Source of the DNA: a virus
Virus record (IMG/VR): IMGVR_UViG_3300029265_000369
Location: 1 to 28,200 of that record
Strand: one strand, 5' to 3'
DNA length: 28,200 nucleotides
A program made the position numbers and the translations under genes. The notes under the pieces were generated by a model that did not search any database, had not been told where the DNA came from, and worked only from the letters and a program-made list of their open reading frames with translations. Of this stretch, positions 22,083-28,200 are shown piece by piece (position 1 is the stretch's first letter; each line of letters starts with the position of its first letter).

Positions 22083-23171
22083 TTAGTTAAAGCTGCCGCT
22101 TATAGTGATGCCGTGCAGTGAACCTGCGCCAATAGCGACAAACCCAATACCTGAGTACACACGCGCAGCCTTGTCAGCATCGGAAACAGCAGACAAAGGT
22201 ACTGACGTTACAGCGTAACCATTGATGAGTGTGTTGCCTTCCTCATCAGAGCCAGAACCTAACAGACCGTTGCGCTTACCTTGTGCAAGTGCATCGCTAA
22301 CAGCTGCGACAATACGTGCAATGCCTAAATTGGTGTAAGGCACTTTGGTGGGTGACAAGTACAGCGCGTTAAACACGGCTAGTTGAATGTAGCTTTGCAA
22401 CCAGTGACGACCGTGTACAGTATCGATGTAACCACCACCTGCCATCTTGCCATCGGAATACAACAAGTTGCCTGCAACATCCAAGAATGCATTACAGTTA
22501 ACATTTTCTAGTGCAGCTTTCTGCGAAGAAGAGATGCTAGACGAAGTAATGCCAGGTAACTTCTTACCGAACAAGGTGATGGTGGTGTTAGTGCCACCGA
22601 AGTTAACAGTAAACGCACGACCTGCGACAGAAGCACAAGCGTACTGATCAACATTGCTGCCGTAAGTAACGATAGTGTTTGAGTAGGCGGCTGTTTGAAG
22701 CGTCTTAGCACTGGTGCCAGTCTGGGTAGATATGCTTAGTGTTGCAGAATCGTTGGTGTTGGCAAAGAATATCATGTCGCGGCTTTGAACCCAGCCGGCA
22801 GCAGCGATAGTGTCGGGGCCATCACGGTATGATTTGTCTAAGCAAACGCCATAGAAGCTGTCGTCGTACTCTTCCAGAGCAGTTAAGTTATCGACCAGTG
22901 CAGCGACAGCGCTTAAGGTGGTACCCACTTTTAATTCTGTAGGACGAGGCACTTGTCCAAAGTAGGCATTGGCTGCTTGTACAGCTTCACCCGATGTAAA
23001 ATCAGCAGCAACTTCACCGGCGCTAGAATAGCTGCGCATCAGTTCACCGGCGTCAAAGATTCCTTCGCCTTCGGGTGTTACAAATAACAGTGTACCAAAG
23101 CCGGCTAAGCCAGCAGGAGTAGGAGCGCTTGATATTGCTACGCTCACTACACTTGAGATAGGGACAGTCAT
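22083..23171 (-). CDS. Tail sheath protein, DUF3383 type
   Basis: A 362-residue protein of the DUF3383 sheath family. It begins MTVPISSVVSVAISSAPTPA, followed by GFGTLLFVTPEG and AGEVAADFTSGEAVQAANAY, the usual pattern in which a helix and a YFxQ segment close the first domain. The middle (DDSFYGVCLDKS) and the C-terminal helices (LQSYIQLAVFNALYLSPTKV, GIARIVAAVSDALAQGKRNG) match the conserved sheath core. Its contraction drives the tube through the envelope, and its presence shows that the virion is a contractile-tailed phage. The start is supported by TAGGAG. Confidence 0.9.
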   Translation of the reverse strand: MTVPISSVVSVAISSAPTPAGLAGFGTLLFVTPEGEGIFDAGELMRSYSSAGEVAADFTSGEAVQAANAYFGQVPRPTELKVGTTLSAVAALVDNLTALEEYDDSFYGVCLDKSYRDGPDTIAAAGWVQSRDMIFFANTNDSATLSISTQTGTSAKTLQTAAYSNTIVTYGSNVDQYACASVAGRAFTVNFGGTNTTITLFGKKLPGITSSSISSSQKAALENVNCNAFLDVAGNLLYSDGKMAGGGYIDTVHGRHWLQSYIQLAVFNALYLSPTKVPYTNLGIARIVAAVSDALAQGKRNGLLGSGSDEEGNTLINGYAVTSVPLSAVSDADKAARVYSGIGFVAIGAGSLHGITISGSFN

Positions 23172-23195
23172 ATAATCTCCTAAAAATTTAATTCG

Positions 23196-23693
23196 TTATA
23201 AGCTAACGGTGTATGTTTCGTTTACACCAACATCAGTAATGTTCGCTGAGTTTATGGTGCTAATATTGATGGAGGTTTCACGGATGATATTGAACTGGAC
23301 ACGTATGCCGGTTCGCACTTCCCACGAAGTCTCCCTTGATATGTTTTTGTTGTCTATTGGCTGTTTCCACAGCAACGCAAGACCTTCCGTAATCATAAAG
23401 TCTTTAATGTCAGGCCGAGTAAAGCTTGAATCAAATATCACAGCTTCCACATCATCGCGAGAGAACATAATGTCGTATGTGATGATACGTATGCCTCTTG
23501 CCGTCTGCACAATGGTGCCTGTCTCATCACTCATCTTCACCGTATCTATGCCAGGGTTTTCTTCGCTTATGTATTTAACAGCAGCGTAAGCTCCTTCTGG
23601 TCTAGGCGCATTTTCATACATCGGGTAGGTGTACTTGGGTTTCCCCAGAGCCATGTCTACCATCCGCATTACTTTAATCATGTCATCTTTCAT
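23196..23693 (-). CDS. Tail terminator / neck protein
   Basis: A 165-residue protein between the neck genes and the sheath, a place held by the tail terminator in related phages. It starts KDDMIKVMRMVDMALGKPKY, with a later beta-rich half (GIRIITYDIMFSRDDVEAVI, EVRTGIRVQFNIIRETSINI) in line with the phage neck terminator gp12-like fold. The start overlaps its upstream neighbour by four bases (ATGA), and AAGGA lies ten bases upstream. Identity is based on position and general pattern. Confidence 0.6.
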   Translation of the reverse strand: MKDDMIKVMRMVDMALGKPKYTYPMYENAPRPEGAYAAVKYISEENPGIDTVKMSDETGTIVQTARGIRIITYDIMFSRDDVEAVIFDSSFTRPDIKDFMITEGLALLWKQPIDNKNISRETSWEVRTGIRVQFNIIRETSINISTINSANITDVGVNETYTVSL

Positions 23694-24082
23694 GGTGTGA
23701 CATCCTTAAAGATATTTTCTTTGGCTGCTATGGCTTGTCTATAACCACCACTATCCAGATTCTCAATACGGGTAATCTTGTATTGGTCATTGTGGAATGT
23801 GATGTAGTCATTAATGACAGGCACTAAGCCACCAAGGAAAGGTGCCATAGTAAGTTGAATGAGTTCCGGTTGACGTTCACCAGACTTGAGGGGCTTTAGC
23901 TGTTCTCCATACAAGGCATCGTCACGATCCCCCACTGGTACGACAGTAGCTAGGCCAGCAACACCGGGAGCAAAACCGCCCTCGATATAGAAGTTATCCG
24001 CATCGCGGCTTCCTGCTAACGCTTTGTGCAGTGTGACTATGCTTGCTGTATCCATACAGACAGCTTCGGCTACATTAATCAT
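23690..24082 (-). CDS. Head-tail completion / neck protein
   Basis: A 130-residue protein. It contains a Gly-rich loop (GGFAPGVAGLATVVPVGDRD), GERQPELIQLTMAPFLGGLV and a C-terminal beta strand (DYITFHNDQYKITRIENLDS, GGYRQAIAAKE) that recalls small beta-barrel neck and tail-completion proteins. It overlaps its neighbours by four bases at both ends, so the three neck genes form a coupled set with the DUF4054 protein. The exact role, stopper or tail completion, cannot be told from the sequence. Confidence 0.5.
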   Translation of the reverse strand: MINVAEAVCMDTASIVTLHKALAGSRDADNFYIEGGFAPGVAGLATVVPVGDRDDALYGEQLKPLKSGERQPELIQLTMAPFLGGLVPVINDYITFHNDQYKITRIENLDSGGYRQAIAAKENIFKDVTP

Positions 24083-24453
24083 CCCGTTATCCTTGGCCCA
24101 CCAAAGGCCATACGTCGATACCGGATGTAGTTTTGTCCGTAGCTTGTTGACAAATATTGATCATCACCCTTGATGGATTTAAGATCAGCATTGGCATATT
24201 CTACGACAACATCATTGACTTCTTTTCTGTGCACTTGCAGCACAGGTGAGCTATCTCCAAGAGATTGCCTTTGATAGACAGTAAACAAATGACCAATAAG
24301 ATTGGCTTGGGCAACATCGTATGTTCCACCGAGCCATCTAAGTTCATCTGCACCCATCTCGATTACAGCATCACTCTTCATTATGTCAAAGAGTGGTTGA
24401 GAGGTGCTTGCAAACTGAGGAAACCTTGTCTGCCAAACAGATAAGGTCAACAC
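24079..24453 (-). CDS. Head-tail adaptor, DUF4054 type
   Basis: A 124-residue protein with the pattern of the DUF4054 family: FPQFASTSQPLFDIMKSDAV, ADELRWLGGTYDVAQANLIG, HLFTVYQR and a C-terminal YLSTSYGQNYIRYRRMAFGG. The conserved W, followed by A..L.GHL, is the family's hallmark. Such proteins form the ring between portal and tail. The start codon is GTG at 24453 with AAGGAG seven bases upstream; TTG at the next codon is less likely. Confidence 0.8.
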   Translation of the reverse strand: MLTLSVWQTRFPQFASTSQPLFDIMKSDAVIEMGADELRWLGGTYDVAQANLIGHLFTVYQRQSLGDSSPVLQVHRKEVNDVVVEYANADLKSIKGDDQYLSTSYGQNYIRYRRMAFGGPRITG

Positions 24454-24465
24454 AATTAATCTCCT

Positions 24466-24957
24466 TTATCCAAGTATGCGATCAAACAACGCAGCTACAG
24501 CATCTTCGTGCAGGTCTGCTTTAACTGTAATCCCTGCTTCCTTCAACTGCAATCGCATCGCTTTGGGTGCAATCAGGCTGGCAGGCTTAACAACGATTTC
24601 TAAATCGCCTTTCTGTATCATCTCTTTCATCAAGTTAACTTTTCGAGTCTTGCCCGTAGGTACTTTGATGGTTCGAGTAACGGGTTGTGGGTCTTGTTGC
24701 CCACCCAATGAAATGCCGCTAATCACTTCTGTCTCCTCTTCCGTGATCGGTACGGTAGTGGATGTCATTGCGGCTAGGTTCCATAGGTTATCTTCAACCT
24801 CAACCAAGGCCATTGGGGGAATATGTAATGTCTCCACCTTGGGCCGTTCGGGTTGAGTAATCGTGTTACCGTGTTGATCCAGAAATGAATCTGTCGTTTT
24901 TGAGTTCATGCGAACCATAAACTGTAGGTTAGCTGATGTGTTATTTCGTACTTGCAT
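24466..24957 (-). CDS. Structural hypothetical protein between capsid and neck genes
   Basis: A 163-residue protein. The N-terminal half is beta-rich (QVRNNTSANLQFMVRMNSKT, then VETLHIPPMALVEVEDNLWN), a Thr/Glu-rich linker follows, and the C-terminal half carries basic segments (TRTIKVPTGKTRKVNLMKEM) and helices ending in EDAVAALFDRILG. The start is preceded by TAGGAG. It is the first gene after the major capsid protein and its stem-loop. A role on the capsid surface or in the neck is likely from position, but no family is recognised. Confidence 0.6.
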   Translation of the reverse strand: MQVRNNTSANLQFMVRMNSKTTDSFLDQHGNTITQPERPKVETLHIPPMALVEVEDNLWNLAAMTSTTVPITEEETEVISGISLGGQQDPQPVTRTIKVPTGKTRKVNLMKEMIQKGDLEIVVKPASLIAPKAMRLQLKEAGITVKADLHEDAVAALFDRILG

Positions 24958-24978
24958 GGGTTCTCCTAATAAATTCGT

Positions 24979-24998
24979 GGCCCTTCCTAAGAAAGGCC
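24979..24998 (-). terminator. Stem-loop after the major capsid gene
   Basis: On the minus strand GGCCTTTC-TTAG-GAAGGGCC forms an 8-bp stem with one G-U pair, eight bases after the capsid stop codon. On the plus strand the same position would be a C-A mismatch, so the structure fits RNA made from the minus strand. It is followed by ACGAATTTATTAGG, without a strong U-run, and may act as a partial terminator or mRNA 3'-end protector. Confidence 0.55.
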
Positions 24999-25005
24999 GT
25001 TGTGC

Positions 25006-26004
25006 TTAGATGCCAGAGTGGATAGAAATTGCGGCGGGGTAAGTCACCTCAAGTCCACCGAAGCGACCACGGCCAGGTACTTCATAAACCAGACCGTGAA
25101 GCTGTACAGGGAAGTACTGCAAAGGCAGCGGCTCACGTATACGAATAGTCTCAGTACCTTCAGGTGTCTTGTCCGTCATAATAACGAAACACTCAGTACC
25201 GCCAGCGCCTTGACCTTCTATGGCGTTCAAAGGCTTGACCTGATCAGAACTGGTAATGAACTCGCTGTTCTGGATGAAGTATTCCAAGATGGTGGTGTCG
25301 CTCAAAGCAGAACGTGGCGTAGAACGGATGTAGTTCCACTTTAGAACGGGCAGCAACAACTTGGTTGGACGGTGAATCTTCTTGGTAGATGCAAACATTG
25401 CACCACAGGCTGCGTTCAAATCCGCTAAGATTTCGTCAGGGGTTTTGTTGTCCCACTCACTAGCAGCGGATGCGCCGTTGGCTACAGTGGCGCGGGTGAT
25501 GTCGGCGTTCTGGAAGAAACCAGTCATGCCAGCATCGACGTTGCCGTACCATACTGCATCGTTGACAAATTCCTCATAACCACGACGCGAAGCCATGGCC
25601 CGACGAGCTTCTAAAGGCAGGCCAGCCATTTGTGCAGCTGCAACTTCATCGACATCGAAGTCATAAGCTGTACCGACAGACTTAACACCCAGCGAGAATT
25701 CCTTACCGTTGATGTCAGACTTGGGCAGGTCGATAGCCCGTGCGTTGATGACTTGCGCCTTACCAACACGGTCGTAGCTGCGGTAGGTCAAAGTCTGTGC
25801 GCCGGCACCACCAAAGGTGTTAGTACCGAAGATGTCGCGAGCTTCCAGATCTGGATAGAGTACGTCATAAGTGACGCTTTCGATTGCTTCTAATTGACGC
25901 TGAAAGAATACACCTTCATGGTCAGTCATTTTTGCTGAGCTTACTAGTTGTGCAATTTCGTCACACAGGATAACTTCAGTACCGTCATTCATTTTTACTT
26001 TCAT
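25006..26004 (-). CDS. Major capsid protein, DUF2184 type
   Basis: A 332-residue protein with the layout of the DUF2184 HK97-fold capsid family: an N-terminal helix (FFQRQLEAIESVTYDVLYPD), LEARDIFGTNTFGGAGAQTL, the beta strands around KAQVINARAIDLPKSDINGK, FDVDEVAAAQMAGLPLEARR, GMTGFFQNADI and a C-terminal part with PLPLQYFPVQLHGLVYEVPG ending in SIHSGI. It forms the capsid shell. It follows the decoration gene, has AAGGA ten bases upstream, and is followed by a stem-loop, as often for highly expressed capsid genes. Confidence 0.9.
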   Translation of the reverse strand: MKVKMNDGTEVILCDEIAQLVSSAKMTDHEGVFFQRQLEAIESVTYDVLYPDLEARDIFGTNTFGGAGAQTLTYRSYDRVGKAQVINARAIDLPKSDINGKEFSLGVKSVGTAYDFDVDEVAAAQMAGLPLEARRAMASRRGYEEFVNDAVWYGNVDAGMTGFFQNADITRATVANGASAASEWDNKTPDEILADLNAACGAMFASTKKIHRPTKLLLPVLKWNYIRSTPRSALSDTTILEYFIQNSEFITSSDQVKPLNAIEGQGAGGTECFVIMTDKTPEGTETIRIREPLPLQYFPVQLHGLVYEVPGRGRFGGLEVTYPAAISIHSGI

Positions 26005-26017
26005 TGTTTTCTAATCC

Positions 26018-26473
26018 TTACTTAATGCGAACAGGAACGATGTCGCCGGTAACACCAGCTTTCTCGAATACAAGTGAAGCGGCTTGTGTTAAGCCAGCGC
26101 CGGCACTGCCGTAGAATTCACCGGTAACGTCATCAACAAACACATTACCACCAGCGGTAACTGCGCCTTTAGCTTCAACATTGACGAAGCCTTCAACCAT
26201 AATGGCGCACAAGTCACCGGCTGAGTAGGAGGTCTGGCCATCGTTAGACGGACGCAGATCGGCCTCTTCTTTCTGTTGGAGAACCACGATTCCGTAAACT
26301 TCAGGGCCGCCAAGTACAACTTGGTGATCACCAGTACCGCGATTAACAGCACGGCCTACTTCGACACCAGCACCTTCAGCGATACCAGTAAGGATAAATG
26401 ACGCATGGCCTAAGCCGTATTCTTGTCCGACTTTTGAGTCGCGTGTATTAATTTTGTAGTCTTGTACAGGCAT
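26018..26473 (-). CDS. Capsid decoration (cement) protein
   Basis: A 151-residue beta-rich protein between the protease/scaffold gene and the major capsid gene. It starts MPVQDYKINTRDSKVGQEYG and has GVEVGRAVNRGTGDHQVVLG, VYGIVVLQQK, DLCAIMVEGFVNVEAKGAVT and a GNVFVDD turn. This is the pattern of the phage structural cement protein family, in which a strand with GVAVRR..D..V..G is followed by V.V.G.V.V. AAGGA precedes the start. It probably binds and stabilises the mature capsid. Confidence 0.75.
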   Translation of the reverse strand: MPVQDYKINTRDSKVGQEYGLGHASFILTGIAEGAGVEVGRAVNRGTGDHQVVLGGPEVYGIVVLQQKEEADLRPSNDGQTSYSAGDLCAIMVEGFVNVEAKGAVTAGGNVFVDDVTGEFYGSAGAGLTQAASLVFEKAGVTGDIVPVRIK

Positions 26474-26488
26474 GATAATATTCCTTGT

Positions 26489-27532
26489 TTATTTGCCGCT
26501 GTTGCGGGCGATCATTTTGTCGCGAGCTATGACAGCCGGACTTTTAACGGCGTCAGCGGCTTTCATAGAAGCAGCTTTCTCCAACTCTTCTGCCATAGCA
26601 GACTTACCAGCCGGTGCAGCACCAGCGACAGCATCTTCAAGCAAGATGTCATAACGTACTTCAACATACGCATCGCCTTCATCAGCCATGTCGCGGTCAA
26701 GTATTTTAGCTACGACAGCACGCTTGGCTTCTAGCTTGGTCATACCTGTCACATCAACATCAGACAGTGTTGCGACTTCGGATACGAAACCCATGCGCTC
26801 GACTACCAATGTATCAATGGCTGCTGCGTCTAGGATTTTGGCGGTAGCCTCTTCCAGTTTCAGGGCAGCATCGTCTAACTTAGCTTGCAGCGAATCGTTT
26901 GCTGTCTTGGCATCGGTTACTTCTACTTTCATAGCTACAGATGCAGTTTCCGCATCGGCAAGCTTGACTTTCATTTCTTCTAAATCCACTTTTAATTCCT
27001 CGTCTGCTATACGCGCAGACCCTGCTCGGCCTTTTTGCACAATCGCAATGTGGTTGGCTCGAATATTAATTTTCTCACAGTCCCAGTCAACATCACCGTC
27101 TGCCATTACGACATCACAAGTGTGTCCTGAAGACAGCTCCACAGTTCCTTCACTCACTAAGCCAATGGCTTCAGCATCATCAATGACAATGGTTCCCATG
27201 AGTTGTTGTCCGTCTGCAAAGGGAACACCATCTAGGTGGCCTTTACGTAACTCTTTTGCGTTACTGACGTTTACATCTTGGCTGGGATGGCCAATGGTAA
27301 TTGGGGAAGAGAAGTATGAGTCTAAACTGTCTTTTGCGAATAGCTCAGATTCGCGTGTCATTACCTTTACGATAGATTCTGGGTCACGGTCATGGAATAA
27401 GTTACCGCACTCGCCTGCCTTGTAGTACATGATTCCTGTACGTGCAATCGAGCATGGTGCAACCAGTTGGCCGTTATCCAAAAACTTACGTTGTGTAGGT
27501 AATGCCAATAGGTCGTTAAAAATTACCGACAC
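26489..27532 (-). CDS. Prohead protease with C-terminal scaffold region, DUF2213 type
   Basis: A 347-residue protein. The N-terminal 175 residues match DUF2213: RTGIMYYKAGECGN, PESIVKVMTRESELF, TIGHPSQDV with His82, VELSSGHTCDV with Ser134/Ser135, and NHIAIVQKGRAG with His161. The His and Ser positions suit the Ser-His active site of this HK97-like protease group. Residues 176-235 are a coiled coil rich in Ala, Asp, Lys and Glu, and a helical C-terminus ends in IARDKMIARNSGK. The fusion presumably acts as scaffold during assembly and cleaves itself and capsid proteins. The start is GTG at 27532 with GGAGG eight bases upstream. Confidence 0.85.
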   Translation of the reverse strand: MSVIFNDLLALPTQRKFLDNGQLVAPCSIARTGIMYYKAGECGNLFHDRDPESIVKVMTRESELFAKDSLDSYFSSPITIGHPSQDVNVSNAKELRKGHLDGVPFADGQQLMGTIVIDDAEAIGLVSEGTVELSSGHTCDVVMADGDVDWDCEKINIRANHIAIVQKGRAGSARIADEELKVDLEEMKVKLADAETASVAMKVEVTDAKTANDSLQAKLDDAALKLEEATAKILDAAAIDTLVVERMGFVSEVATLSDVDVTGMTKLEAKRAVVAKILDRDMADEGDAYVEVRYDILLEDAVAGAAPAGKSAMAEELEKAASMKAADAVKSPAVIARDKMIARNSGK

Positions 27533-27551
27533 TATTACTACCTCCGTTAAG

Positions 27552-28200
27552 TTAGTTGGTACTGGGTGCAGCAGGACTCTGCGACTGGCCCATCGTTTGA
27601 ATTTTTGGTGCTGTTCCTAAGTTAATTTTGCCGTACAACTTTTCATCGGCAAGTATAGTAAGAGCAACATCGGGCTTCATAATGCCTGCTTCAACAAGGG
27701 CTGTGAGTTGGCTAACAAACTCGGTGTTGCGAGTCGTTGCCTGTGCCTTGGATTCAGGGAATATGCAATTCCACTCGTAGCCCCATGCTTCAATGCCGTA
27801 ATGCTTTTGCATTATTTGATCGACAATTTCTAGGCGTGGGTCAAATTGGCTGCGCTGCATACCAATGAGCAGTTCGATATAGTTTACTAGGTCAGACTCA
27901 CCGGTAGCGTTCATGCCATCGGGTGATGCTGATAGAAAACGTGTTGCGGGAATGCCCACTGCTGCTGCAATGATTCGCAGGTATTCCCAAATCAAATCTT
28001 TAACACCACTGAGGGAGATGTTTTTAATATCGTATGTCTCGGTTTCATCTAAGAGTAATACGTTATAAATAGATTTCATCTGCTTCATTAAGCGAAAGCG
28101 TTTCATAACAGCTTGCTCGCCTTCAGGGTTGGTCAGCAATGCTTGTAACCCCTCAACACTAACAACATCGATAGTCGACTCTTGCACTAACTGACTAGCA
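27552..28200 (-). CDS. Portal protein, DUF1073 type (partial)
   Basis: The frame is open to the right edge of the window, so the N-terminal part is missing; about 216 C-terminal residues are present. Recognisable DUF1073 features are ESTIDVVSVEGLQALLT, LLLDETETYDIKNISLSGVK, AAAVGIPATRFLSASPDGMN directly followed by ATGESD, and QFDPRLEIVDQIM. Portals form the dodecameric DNA channel at one capsid vertex. The chain ends with a Gln/Ser/Pro-rich tail (GQSQSPAAPSTN). The protease/scaffold gene follows after 19 bases. Confidence 0.88.
   Translation of the reverse strand, partial: ASQLVQESTIDVVSVEGLQALLTNPEGEQAVMKRFRLMKQMKSIYNVLLLDETETYDIKNISLSGVKDLIWEYLRIIAAAVGIPATRFLSASPDGMNATGESDLVNYIELLIGMQRSQFDPRLEIVDQIMQKHYGIEAWGYEWNCIFPESKAQATTRNTEFVSQLTALVEAGIMKPDVALTILADEKLYGKINLGTAPKIQTMGQSQSPAAPSTN

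Noticed and set aside
26688-27425. 245-residue plus-strand ORF opposite the protease/scaffold gene
   Set aside because: Ser/Thr-rich antisense shadow of the Ala/Asp-rich coiled coil; the minus-strand protein is clearly real.

Overview
This window is part of the genome of a tailed bacteriophage, almost certainly a contractile-tailed (myovirus-type) phage of a Gram-negative bacterium. Every credible gene lies on the minus strand, so the biological order runs from the right edge to the left. Genes are packed with 1-4 base overlaps (TAATG, ATGA) or short gaps, most have a clear Shine-Dalgarno sequence, and several use GTG or TTG starts. The host cannot be named from the sequence. No terminase, endolysin, integrase, tRNA or replication gene is visible, so those functions lie outside the window.

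Right to left: portal (partial, DUF1073 type), prohead protease fused to a scaffold-like coiled coil (DUF2213 type), capsid decoration protein, HK97-fold major capsid protein (DUF2184 type) followed by a stem-loop, a structural hypothetical, neck and head-completion proteins, tail sheath (DUF3383 type), tail tube (DUF3277 type), a tail assembly chaperone pair joined by a -1 frameshift at T TTT TTC, and a 1188-residue tape-measure-position protein. A simple baseplate follows: hub, Dit-like protein, plug, gp138/gpV-like spike with an HTH tip, gp46-like wedge, gpJ-like wedge and a DUF2612 protein. Next come tail fibre and adhesin genes, including two glycine-rich adhesins, two chaperone-like proteins and a protein with glycosyltransferase-like motifs, and then a holin-like pair and an Ig-like protein.

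A 480-base AT-rich non-coding gap separates this late region from a small cluster of two short ORFs and a single-subunit, T7-family RNA polymerase of 731 residues. The polymerase retains the catalytic motifs A, B and C. Beyond its 3' end, bases 1-494 are non-coding and rich in direct and inverted repeats.

The most striking observation is that the protein in the tape-measure position carries in its middle what looks like a complete YqaJ/lambda-exonuclease-type nuclease domain, flanked by a long hydrophilic N-terminal part and a tape-measure-like hydrophobic C-terminal part. The pairing of a T7-type RNA polymerase with a contractile-tail structural module is the second point of interest.
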